DNA of 8,168 nt, taken from positions 1 to 8,168 of the forward strand of contig JAGVGV010000127.1 in the NCBI GenBank assembly GCA_020056895.1, read 5' to 3'. Each line of letters opens with the position of its first letter. The first letter of the stretch is position 1. This document shows positions 1-5,436 of this stretch, one piece after another. Position numbers and translations under genes: made by a program. Source of the DNA: Deltaproteobacteria bacterium. Its GTDB lineage: Bacteria; Desulfobacterota; Desulfarculia; Adiutricales; JAGVGV01. The notes beneath the pieces were generated by a model. It saw only the letters and a program-made list of their open reading frames with translations. It was not told the origin of the DNA and did no database searches.

Positions 1-2
1 AC

Positions 3-1991
3 GACGGCCACGCCGTCCATGTATTTGAAGGTTCGTCCTACCGGATTTCGACGGCCGCTCTTTCCCCGGATGGACGCTTTGTGGCCACCGTGGGCCAAGC
101 CCGGGTTTTGCGCATCTGGGATACCGAAGACCGGATCCAACGGCATTCCCTGGATTTCCTGGAAGGCCGCGCCGGTCCGGTCGCGTTCACTCCGGATGGC
201 AAAAAGCTGTTGGTCGGCGATGACCGGGTGCTCCGGGTGGTGGATGTCAAATCCGGGCGGCTTGAAAAAAATTTCAAAATCGGCCAACGGGTGGAAGCCC
301 TGACCATCAGCCCGGACGGCCGCCTGGTGGCTCTGGTCCATGCCAACACTCAGCCGCCCAACACCAAAACGATTTGTTTGATGGAATTCATCAGCCAGCA
401 GCGGTACAAAATCCCTTTCATGGTCACCTTGCCCATTTCATCCCTGGTGGCCGATGAAAGAGAAACCGATTATCTGAAAAAGCTGGAAGAAGCCCGGGCG
501 GCGTCCGGGGAAGAACGCTGGGCCGACGCTTTGGCCGCCTTGGGCCGCGCCCGTAAAGTACCGGGGTACGAACGGGACCCGGAAGCCTTGGACCTGTGGG
601 CCGATCTGGCCTCGCGGTACCCCTATAAAAGCCTCCGAACGGGCTGGGAAGTCGAAGTCTACCGGGGACACCGGGGACCGGTCCGGTCTTTGGCCATCAG
701 CCGGAAAGCCACATTGCTTCTGACCGGCGGAGACGACGGCGACATCCGCTTATGGGACGTGAGGGAAGGAACCTGCCTGAGGGTGCTGCCGGGGCACGCG
801 GGGCCGGTCAACGGCCTGGGTTTTTACCATGACGACCGGTTCGCGGTTTCGGCCGGCGAAGACCAAACCGTCCGTTTCTGGGACCTCGGGTCAGGTAGCT
901 GCCTGCGGGTTCACCAGGAACACACCGGACCCGTCACCTGCCTGGCCGTGGGCCCCGACGGTCTGGTGGCGGCCACGGGCGGGCAGGATACCACCATCCG
1001 CGTCTGGAACCTGTTTAGCCGGATTTGCGTGAAATCCTGGGCCGGCCACAAGGGGCCCGTGGTTTCCCTTGGATTCAATCCCGACGGCCGGTATTTGCTA
1101 AGCTCCGGCCGGGACAAGACCATCCGGTTATGGGACGTGGCCGACGGAACCCAGGACCGCATGATCCACCTCAATATCCGCCAGGCCAACCAGGCCGCGA
1201 TCAGCCCGGACGGCCGGATTGTCGTGGCCGCCTGCGATGATTCCCTTTTGCGAAGCTGGTCCCTTACCGCCGAGGAAATGCCGGAAATCCTGGGCGGGCA
1301 CGCCGCCGAAGCCACCACCCTGGCCATCTGCCCGGATGGGCAATACGCCGTTTCCGGCGGACAGGACCGGACGGTTCGGCTTTGGGACCTGAAAACCGGC
1401 CAGGCCCTGGGCGTGTTTGAAAGCCATTCCGCTCCGGTGACCACCGTGGTTATCAGCGCCAACCGCCAACGGGTATTTTCCGCCGGCCTGGACCATACCG
1501 CACGGCTCTGGCACCTGGATTGGGAACCGGATTATCGCGACGTGGCTCCATGGAGCGAAGGAGTCCGGCCCTATCTGGATGCTTTTCTCACCCTTAAAAC
1601 CCCCTATTCCAAAGGCAGCCTGACCCACGTGGGCCGGCCCCGGTGGACGCCGAATGATTTCGATGACCTGCTGCGCGAAATCACCTGGCGGGGTTATGGC
1701 TGGTTGAGCCCCAAAGGCGTGGCCCAGGAACTGAAAAAAATGGCCAACGCCCGCAAAACACCCCTAAAATACCTGATCGGCGAATTCCTGAGCGATCTGG
1801 CGGACGTTATCACCCGGCATCTGGGCCCCTTGCGCTTTTTGGCCATACCTTTGCGCATCCTGTTCAAGCTGGCCCCGGCCGCCCTGATGACCGTACTGCT
1901 GCTGACTCAGGATTTCATGGGCCTGCCCACGCCGGTGGGGCTCCTGATCATCGCCTTTTTGATCCTGGTCGCCTTCGCCAAAAAGAAATAG
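3..1991 (+). CDS. WD40 beta-propeller protein with C-terminal membrane anchor, 5'-truncated
   Basis: The frame is open from the window edge, and the first visible residues already lie inside a WD40 blade (SPDGRF...RIWDT), so the true start is upstream. The GTG at 81 is internal. In fragment numbering (662 residues), 1-130 hold about three degenerate blades that probably close a first propeller. Residues 145-210 form a charged helical, TPR-like linker (repeated A-L-x-x-A-R, then PEALDLW). Residues 220-506 hold seven blades, five with a GH or EH-x-GPV-type start and most ending in RLWD-like motifs. The tail (507-662) has an uncharacterised stretch, then two hydrophobic segments near 623-641 and 644-659, ending in KKK. 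WD40 propellers are protein-interaction scaffolds. The tail suggests anchoring in the inner membrane with the propellers probably cytoplasmic, since no signal sequence is visible. The partner and pathway are unknown, and a catalytic domain may lie upstream. A weak hairpin with a T tract follows the stop. Confidence 0.9.
   Translation, partial: DGHAVHVFEGSSYRISTAALSPDGRFVATVGQARVLRIWDTEDRIQRHSLDFLEGRAGPVAFTPDGKKLLVGDDRVLRVVDVKSGRLEKNFKIGQRVEALTISPDGRLVALVHANTQPPNTKTICLMEFISQQRYKIPFMVTLPISSLVADERETDYLKKLEEARAASGEERWADALAALGRARKVPGYERDPEALDLWADLASRYPYKSLRTGWEVEVYRGHRGPVRSLAISRKATLLLTGGDDGDIRLWDVREGTCLRVLPGHAGPVNGLGFYHDDRFAVSAGEDQTVRFWDLGSGSCLRVHQEHTGPVTCLAVGPDGLVAATGGQDTTIRVWNLFSRICVKSWAGHKGPVVSLGFNPDGRYLLSSGRDKTIRLWDVADGTQDRMIHLNIRQANQAAISPDGRIVVAACDDSLLRSWSLTAEEMPEILGGHAAEATTLAICPDGQYAVSGGQDRTVRLWDLKTGQALGVFESHSAPVTTVVISANRQRVFSAGLDHTARLWHLDWEPDYRDVAPWSEGVRPYLDAFLTLKTPYSKGSLTHVGRPRWTPNDFDDLLREITWRGYGWLSPKGVAQELKKMANARKTPLKYLIGEFLSDLADVITRHLGPLRFLAIPLRILFKLAPAALMTVLLLTQDFMGLPTPVGLLIIAFLILVAFAKKK
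666..1517 (+). repeat. Seven tandem WD40 repeats (complete second propeller)
   Basis: Seven successive units of about 40 residues are seen. Their starts read GHRGPV, GHAGPV, EHTGPV, GHKGPV, a degenerate unit with IRQAN, GHAAEAT and SHSAPV. Their ends read RLWDV, RFWDL, RVWNL, RLWDV, RSWSL, RLWDL and RLWHL. Seven blades make a closed propeller without help from the N-terminal block. The fifth unit has lost the GH dipeptide and has RSWSL in place of RLWD, but keeps SPDGR. The repeats are coding and divergent at DNA level, so this is protein domain structure, not a DNA repeat array. Confidence 0.85.
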
Positions 1992-2002
1992 AAGCGATCC
2001 AA

Positions 2003-2023
2003 GCGGGTTGACCGCCCTTTTTT
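2003..2023 (+). terminator. Weak intrinsic terminator after the WD40 gene
   Basis: Eleven bases past the stop codon of the WD40 gene, GCGG (2003-2006) and CCGC (2012-2015) can pair across the five-base loop GTTGA. CC and six T residues follow (2018-2023). Position and T tract fit a rho-independent terminator, but four base pairs is short, so readthrough into the next plus-strand gene is plausible. Confidence 0.4.
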
Positions 2024-2096
2024 GAACGGACCTTCAGCCGGCATGGTTACAAAACGTCCATGATGCCATGAATGAATCTCGGAAACCCTGAACCTA

Positions 2097-2918
2097 ATGA
2101 CGGACATCACCGATAAAGACATTTACCATCTGTGGTGGGAATACCTCAAACGGAGCGAATCGTACCAGCTTTTCTGCGCGTGGCACCGCGAACGCAAGGA
2201 AAAACCCGATCTGCCCCTGCCGGAAAAACTCCAAGCCGCGGCCAAGGACCCCTCTGAACACCCCCTGACCTACCTGTTCAACGTGTTCCTGGATGTACAC
2301 GCCGAAGCCTACCATGGCCAGCCCTATGGTTTTGAGGTCTGGTGGGACCGTCAAAAGCACCTGATCCAGGCGATCCAGAACGCCGCCGAAAACGACACCC
2401 GGGTCCGCGATTTCGGCCGGGTGGTGCACGATGAAATGCAATCGGCGGCCGAACGGCTGGCCCGATGCGAGGGCCGGCCGCCATCGTTCAACGATTTCAA
2501 AGGTTTTTTCCGTAAACAACTCGGCCAGTCCATGCCCCCCCGCCTGTACCTGGAAATCGACCTGACGGCTCCGGAAACCGGCCCCTTGCTCAAGGAGATC
2601 AACGAATTCATCCTGAAGGAGAAAAAGAGTGTCCGAGTCCGCGCCTGGCAGCTCCTGGGCGACCGAACCACCTGGCCGACCTCGCCGCTGGTTTTCGTCG
2701 AACTCAAGCGGTATTTGATGGTCTATGATCTGAATCGGAAGGGGTTGAAAATCCAGGAAATCGTCCGGAAGGTCGGCACGGGGTCCCAACGGAAAAACTA
2801 CAGCGACGAAAACGTTCAGACCGTTTTCCGGGAAGACCTGGCCAAGGCCGAACGGATCATCAAAAACGTGGAACAGGGGCTGTTTCCAGGGTATTACGGC
2901 AAATACAGCGCGGCCTGA
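2097..2918 (+). CDS. Uncharacterised protein, possible DNA-binding C-terminus
   Basis: The product has 273 residues, no signal peptide and no membrane segment, so it should be cytoplasmic. I do not recognise it firmly. The N-terminus has an aromatic, charged helix (WWEYLKRSESY, then FCAWHRERKE). This recalls the WE-F/Y-LRRN-x-x-Y helix at the front of some regulator-like domains (DUF6499 type). The C-terminal 70 residues start RYLMVYDLNRKGLKIQEI and end AERIIKNVEQGLFPGYY. They read like a helix-turn-helix-type segment followed by a helix ending in FPG-x-Y. A regulatory or DNA-binding role is therefore possible but not shown. ATG 2097 is the first ATG after in-frame stops at 2061 and 2073, and no convincing Shine-Dalgarno precedes it. 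A longer antisense frame covers the same DNA, but its translation is rich in F, V, G and Q, while this frame has a normal charged composition. It lies 105 bases after the WD40 gene and may share its transcript. Confidence 0.75.
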   Translation: MTDITDKDIYHLWWEYLKRSESYQLFCAWHRERKEKPDLPLPEKLQAAAKDPSEHPLTYLFNVFLDVHAEAYHGQPYGFEVWWDRQKHLIQAIQNAAENDTRVRDFGRVVHDEMQSAAERLARCEGRPPSFNDFKGFFRKQLGQSMPPRLYLEIDLTAPETGPLLKEINEFILKEKKSVRVRAWQLLGDRTTWPTSPLVFVELKRYLMVYDLNRKGLKIQEIVRKVGTGSQRKNYSDENVQTVFREDLAKAERIIKNVEQGLFPGYYGKYSAA

Positions 2919-2937
2919 AGGCCGTGACGCCTTCAGG
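2914..2937. terminator. Perfect 9-bp inverted repeat over a stop codon, possible terminator
   Basis: CCTGAAGGC (2914-2922) is exactly complementary to GCCTTCAGG (2929-2937), with a six-base loop CGTGAC. The left arm contains the TGA stop of the 273-residue protein. No T tract follows on either strand, so an intrinsic terminator is not certain. It lies between two convergent genes, where a bidirectional transcript end or 3'-end-protecting hairpin would be expected. The rest of the gap to 3045 shows nothing else that I recognise. Confidence 0.4.
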
Positions 2938-3045
2938 GATGCCAACGACCTATCCAACCGGTTCCCGCGAGGCTTTCCTCATCCGCCGTTCCATCATCAG
3001 GCGCCGTGGTGGTTGATAGCCCTCGATTTTTCCCTTCCATTGGGT

Positions 3046-3393
3046 TCAGCGGGGGCAAGGCTGAGGCCGCCAATCGTTGCAATGGCCGCACACATGATTG
3101 GGCGGGTAACAGTATTCGGTGGAACAGGGGGCGTCGCAGGGCTGGCGATAGTGTTCCACCCGAATGCTGACCGGCCCCTTCAGGGTGATGGTCCGGCGGG
3201 AATAGGAATTGGATTCAGGCTGAACCCGAATGTCCATGCTCACCCCGTCGTTCCCAACATGAGCCCGTCCGCCCACGCTCGGGTCGCGATGGGTTTCCTC
3301 TTCGATAATCACCTGCCCCTGGCCGGCCGCGGTTCCGGAAATCAAAACCACCGCCAGAAGCAGCATCCCTAAAAAACCGGTTCGGATCGCCAT
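3046..3393 (-). CDS. Small secreted cysteine-rich protein, function unknown
   Basis: The 115-residue product starts with a classic Sec signal peptide: a basic N-terminus (MAIRTG), a hydrophobic core (about residues 7-19, LGMLLLAVVLI) and a small-residue site (SGTAAG, cleavage near 23-24). No lipobox cysteine is seen, so a soluble periplasmic or extracellular protein is expected. The mature part has a hydrophilic, possibly beta-rich middle (VSMDIRVQ, RRTITLKGPVSIRVEHY). A short tail holds six cysteines at 86, 90, 95, 102, 105 and 113, including a CGHC pair. Six cysteines close together suggest either three disulfides or a metal site, and the histidines nearby (100, 104) leave metal binding open. 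A good Shine-Dalgarno (GGAGG, 3401-3405) sits seven bases before the ATG. A possible -10 (TACAAT, 3415-3420) lies just upstream without a clear -35. It is separated from the next minus-strand operon by a strong terminator, so it is probably transcribed alone. I do not recognise a family. Confidence 0.75.
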   Translation of the reverse strand: MAIRTGFLGMLLLAVVLISGTAAGQGQVIIEEETHRDPSVGGRAHVGNDGVSMDIRVQPESNSYSRRTITLKGPVSIRVEHYRQPCDAPCSTEYCYPPNHVCGHCNDWRPQPCPR

Positions 3394-3460
3394 GGGTTTG
3401 CCTCCATCTTTCTAATTGTACTCCATCGTTTCCTTCCTGGCGAGAGGTCTATTGGGGCCG

Positions 3461-3532
3461 AAAAAAACAAGCGCGGCGCGGGAACCGGAAAGCGGGTTTC
3501 GCCCCGCCCGCCAATTTTCCACGCCGCGCCTG
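3461..3532 (-). terminator. Composite intrinsic terminator of the DUF134-mrp-nifX-like operon
   Basis: Read on the minus strand, CAGGCGCGGCG (3532-3522) pairs with CGCCGCGCTTG (3478-3468). That gives eleven pairs including one G-U, followed at once by seven T residues (3467-3461). The long loop contains a nested hairpin, GCGGG-GCGAAA-CCCGC. On the plus strand the G-U pair would be an A-C mismatch and no T tract would follow, so the structure is directed to the minus strand. It lies about 45 bases past the last operon stop. Confidence 0.7.
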
Positions 3533-3545
3533 TTGTTACCGATCA

Positions 3546-3562
3546 GGGGGGAGCGTCCCCCC
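3546..3562 (-). other. G/C-homopolymer hairpin just after the operon's last stop
   Basis: GGGGGGA (3546-3552) and TCCCCCC (3556-3562) form a seven-pair stem with a three-base GCG loop, 13 bases past the stop codon of the NifX-like gene. No T tract follows on the minus strand, so it is not itself a standard terminator. It may stabilise the transcript's 3' end before the larger terminator at 3461-3532, or pause polymerase. Confidence 0.4.
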
Positions 3563-3575
3563 CGCACTCCCAGGG

Positions 3576-3962
3576 TTAATGTTCGCAGCCGCCGCCGCCG
3601 CCGCAGGTCCGATCCTGACCGAACCGGGCCAACCGGCCTTCGGCGAAGGCTTGGGCCGCCTGTCCCACGGTGGGCAGGCCGGGGTTGTGGAACACGTCGA
3701 TCCCCGCCTGGAAAAAGCCCATCAGCGGCCGCATGCCCATGCCGCCGGCCACCAGCACCCGGGCGCCCTTACCGGCCAGATAGGATACCGGGGCCAGGCA
3801 GCCGCCCTGTTCATGAGGAATGCCCGGAAGCACTTCCACGTCGGACAGACTGCCGTCTTCCACGGTAACCAGAGTAAAGGCATCGGCATGGCCGAAATGC
3901 ATGGACACTTCCGCCTCCAACCCGCCAGGGCTGTTGGAAGGAATGGCGACTTTGACTTTCAT
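3576..3962 (-). CDS. NifX/NifB-type dinitrogenase Fe-Mo cofactor-binding domain protein
   Basis: The 128-residue product matches the small single-domain family (Pfam PF02579) found alone in anaerobes and as part of NifX, NafY and NifB. Visible marks are the opening MKVKVAIPSNS, a histidine pair in MHFGHADAF (H22, H25), HEQGGC (H50, C55), and the GGMGMRPLMGFFQAGIDVF block (73-91). Members bind metal-sulfur cofactors; the orange protein of Desulfovibrio, with a Mo-Cu-S cluster, belongs here. The C-terminus ends CGGGGGCEH (C120, C126, H128), a glycine-rich tail that looks like an extra metal site. No nitrogenase genes are nearby, so a nitrogen-fixation role is not indicated. The start is supported by AAGGAG nine bases before the ATG. 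It is the last gene of the operon, 85 bases after the Mrp ATPase, which is its likely partner for cluster handling. The bound metal is unknown. Confidence 0.85.
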   Translation of the reverse strand: MKVKVAIPSNSPGGLEAEVSMHFGHADAFTLVTVEDGSLSDVEVLPGIPHEQGGCLAPVSYLAGKGARVLVAGGMGMRPLMGFFQAGIDVFHNPGLPTVGQAAQAFAEGRLARFGQDRTCGGGGGCEH

Positions 3963-3995
3963 TTTACATTGCTCCTTATGATTCTTTCAGGTTCA

Positions 3996-4018
3996 GGACG
4001 GCCCGGTTCGAACCGTCC
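3996..4018 (-). other. Intercistronic inverted repeat between mrp and the nifX-like gene
   Basis: GGACGG (3996-4001) pairs with CCGTCC (4013-4018). Overlapping it is a perfect 12-base palindrome, CGGTTCGAACCG (4004-4015), and GGTTC recurs three times between 3991 and 4024. There is no T tract. It could be an mRNA processing or stability hairpin that sets relative expression of the two genes, or a protein-binding palindrome. The sequence does not decide between these. Confidence 0.35.
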
Positions 4019-4047
4019 GGTTCAAGGGTAATCGATTCACCCATTCT

Positions 4048-4848
4048 TCAGGCGGAAGGCCCTTCCATCCGGCGGATCACTTCCTCCACCAGACTCTGGA
4101 ACGGGCCGGGATCGGGCCGGCCGGCGTCGCCCGCTTCAACCACGCCCGGCTGGAAGGCCAGACTGGCAAGCAACGGTACGCCGACCTGTTGAGCCAAGCT
4201 CTGGCCCCCGCCCTGTTTCAACAAATCAATGGACGCGCCGCAGTGGGGGCAGACCATACCGTTCATGTTTTCCACCAAGCCCAGGATCGGCATCCCCACC
4301 TGTCCGCAAAAATCAATGGATTTGCGCACATCGGCCAGAGCCACTTCCTGAGGCGTGGTGACCACCAGCGCTTGGGCGCCGGTAATCGTCTGAGCCACGG
4401 TCAGGGGTTCGTCTCCGGTTCCCGGCGGGCTGTCGATCACCAGGTAGTCCAGATCGTCCCAGAAAAGCTCCCCCAAGAACTGACGGATCACGCCGATCTT
4501 CACCGGGCCCCGCCATATGATGGATCGATCCGGATCCGGCAGCAAAGGCTCGATGGAGACCACCGACAAATTGGGCGACCACATCATGGGCCGGGGCTTT
4601 TCGCTGCCCTTGAACCGTTCGCGCATGCCCAGCATGCGGGGGACGGACGGTCCATGAAGGTCCACGTCCAAAAGCCCCACTTTGCGGCCTAAGGCGGCCA
4701 ATCCCACGGCCAGGTTCACGGCCACGGTGCTCTTGCCCACGCCGCCCTTGCCGCTCATCACCAGAATCTTGTGGCGGATCCGGCTGAGCGTATTCTGTAT
4801 GGCTTGATCCTGAAGTTGTTGTTCAAACGAGGGCCCTGGTCCGTTCAT
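4048..4848 (-). CDS. mrp: Mrp/NBP35-family P-loop ATPase, Fe-S cluster carrier
   Basis: The 266-residue cytoplasmic protein belongs to the Mrp/NBP35/ApbC branch of the SIMIBI P-loop ATPases. It carries the deviant Walker A GKGGVGKST (33-41, with the signature lysine K34), the DVDLHGPSVPRMLG block (61-74) and the DSPPGTGDEPLT signature (139-150). It also has ENMNGMVCPHCG with C200 and C203, the cysteine pair that bridges a 4Fe-4S cluster between two subunits in this family. It lacks the N-terminal ferredoxin-like cysteines of some NBP35 proteins and any fused NifX-type domain; that domain is encoded by the next gene. Known members bind and transfer Fe-S clusters to apoproteins. Its ATG overlaps the stop of the DUF134 gene (ATGA), implying translational coupling. 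An AAGGA lies eleven bases upstream, inside the preceding coding region. Family assignment is secure; the client is inferred to be, or to involve, the NifX-like protein. Confidence 0.95.
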   Translation of the reverse strand: MNGPGPSFEQQLQDQAIQNTLSRIRHKILVMSGKGGVGKSTVAVNLAVGLAALGRKVGLLDVDLHGPSVPRMLGMRERFKGSEKPRPMMWSPNLSVVSIEPLLPDPDRSIIWRGPVKIGVIRQFLGELFWDDLDYLVIDSPPGTGDEPLTVAQTITGAQALVVTTPQEVALADVRKSIDFCGQVGMPILGLVENMNGMVCPHCGASIDLLKQGGGQSLAQQVGVPLLASLAFQPGVVEAGDAGRPDPGPFQSLVEEVIRRMEGPSA

Positions 4849-5258
4849 GATTCATCACTTCCTTCTTTGATTTCCAAGGGTTCCTGTTGGTCCGAAGGGT
4901 TTTTTCCCTTCCCTTTTCGGCCCGCCTGGTTTCGCGGGCAACAAGGAGGGCGGCCGTCCGGCGACGTTTCCACCGCCCAGTTTCCGCCATCGATCCGCAA
5001 CGCCCGGCCCAACACCACGGCCAACGCCAAGGTTTTTCGGGCGGCGGCCAGGATGCGGCCGAAGGTAGGCCGGGAAACCTCCATCCGAGCGGCGGCTTGA
5101 TCCTGATCCAAGCCTTCCACATCTACCAGCCGCAGGGCTTCATACCCCTCCACCGGCAAAACCACTTCCTCCAACTGAGTCATGGGGATGCCCCGGGGCT
5201 TGAAAAAGGTAACGCCCGGCAAGGTTTGGATGCGGCGGCATTTGGGAGGGCGGGCCAC
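4845..5258 (-). CDS. DUF134-family helix-turn-helix regulator
   Basis: The product (137 residues from the chosen start) has the DUF134 (PF02001) pattern. It opens MARPPKCRRI, followed by FFKPRGIPMTQLEEVVL (18-34) and EALRLVD. A helix-turn-helix (about 49-74, GLDQDQAAARMEVSRPTFGRIL) and RALRIDGGNW (85-94) come next. The family usually starts MARP-x-K-x-RRI, which fits the GTG at 5258. A longer reading from GTG 5309 adds 17 residues, but that codon lies between the -35 and -10 elements of the predicted promoter and would not be transcribed. GGAGG (5273-5277) lies in the predicted leader, though 14 bases from the GTG, a long spacing. The C-terminal tail is hydrophilic with a CC pair (106-107), possibly redox or metal sensing. 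DUF134 genes often sit beside Mrp and NifX-like genes in anaerobes, so it probably regulates this operon. The ligand and DNA site are unknown. It is the first gene of the operon and overlaps mrp by four bases. Confidence 0.88.
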   Translation of the reverse strand: MARPPKCRRIQTLPGVTFFKPRGIPMTQLEEVVLPVEGYEALRLVDVEGLDQDQAAARMEVSRPTFGRILAAARKTLALAVVLGRALRIDGGNWAVETSPDGRPPCCPRNQAGRKGKGKNPSDQQEPLEIKEGSDES

Positions 5259-5294
5259 TGTTTTTTCGGAAACCTCCGTTTTGATCCTACGCTC

Positions 5295-5325
5295 ATAATA
5301 TGGTTTCACTTCCCCCGCTTGTCAA
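5295..5325 (-). promoter_or_regulatory. Sigma70-type promoter of the DUF134-mrp operon
   Basis: Reading the minus strand, a perfect -35 TTGACA (5325-5320) is followed after 19 bases by TATTAT (5300-5295), five of six matches to the -10 consensus. The 19-base spacing is longer than the usual 17. Transcription would begin near 5288, giving a leader of about 30 bases that contains GGAGG. This placement makes GTG 5258 the usable start of the DUF134 gene. Confidence 0.55.
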
Positions 5326-5398
5326 GAATAAAAGAAATTGGAAAAGCATCCGGGCTCTTGTTCCGTTGGTTTTGCCGCTGGCGTCCTCGCCCCCCTGG

Positions 5399-5427
5399 TT
5401 GACCTGAAGGGCAAGGACTGGTAGCAT
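5399..5427 (+). promoter_or_regulatory. Possible sigma70-type promoter of the GTPase pair
   Basis: TTGACC (5399-5404) and TAGCAT (5422-5427) are spaced by exactly 17 bases, matching five and four of six consensus positions. They lie directly upstream of the first GTPase. A start about seven bases past the -10 would leave only a few bases before ATG 5437, implying a leaderless or nearly leaderless message. That would agree with the absence of a Shine-Dalgarno at a normal distance. Chance similarity is possible. Confidence 0.3.
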
Positions 5428-5436
5428 CCCCGGGTC

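Noticed and set aside
81..1991. GTG at 81 as the real start of the WD40 gene
   Set aside because: The same frame is open upstream to the window edge and encodes the first half of a WD40 blade, so the GTG is internal.
2094..2957. Minus-strand frame of 287 residues, longer than the plus-strand gene it covers
   Set aside because: Its composition (runs of F, V, G, Q and P) is typical of an antisense shadow. The plus-strand frame has normal charged helices and the WWEYLKRSE and FPGYY motifs.
3576..3962. Reading the NifX-like gene as evidence of nitrogen fixation
   Set aside because: No nitrogenase or other nif gene is in the window, and stand-alone members are common in anaerobes that do not fix nitrogen.
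3416..4031. Two plus-strand frames of 150 residues over the NifX-like gene and its terminator
   Set aside because: They are arginine/proline- or histidine/glycine-rich shadows opposite a recognised family member, and one runs through the terminator hairpins.
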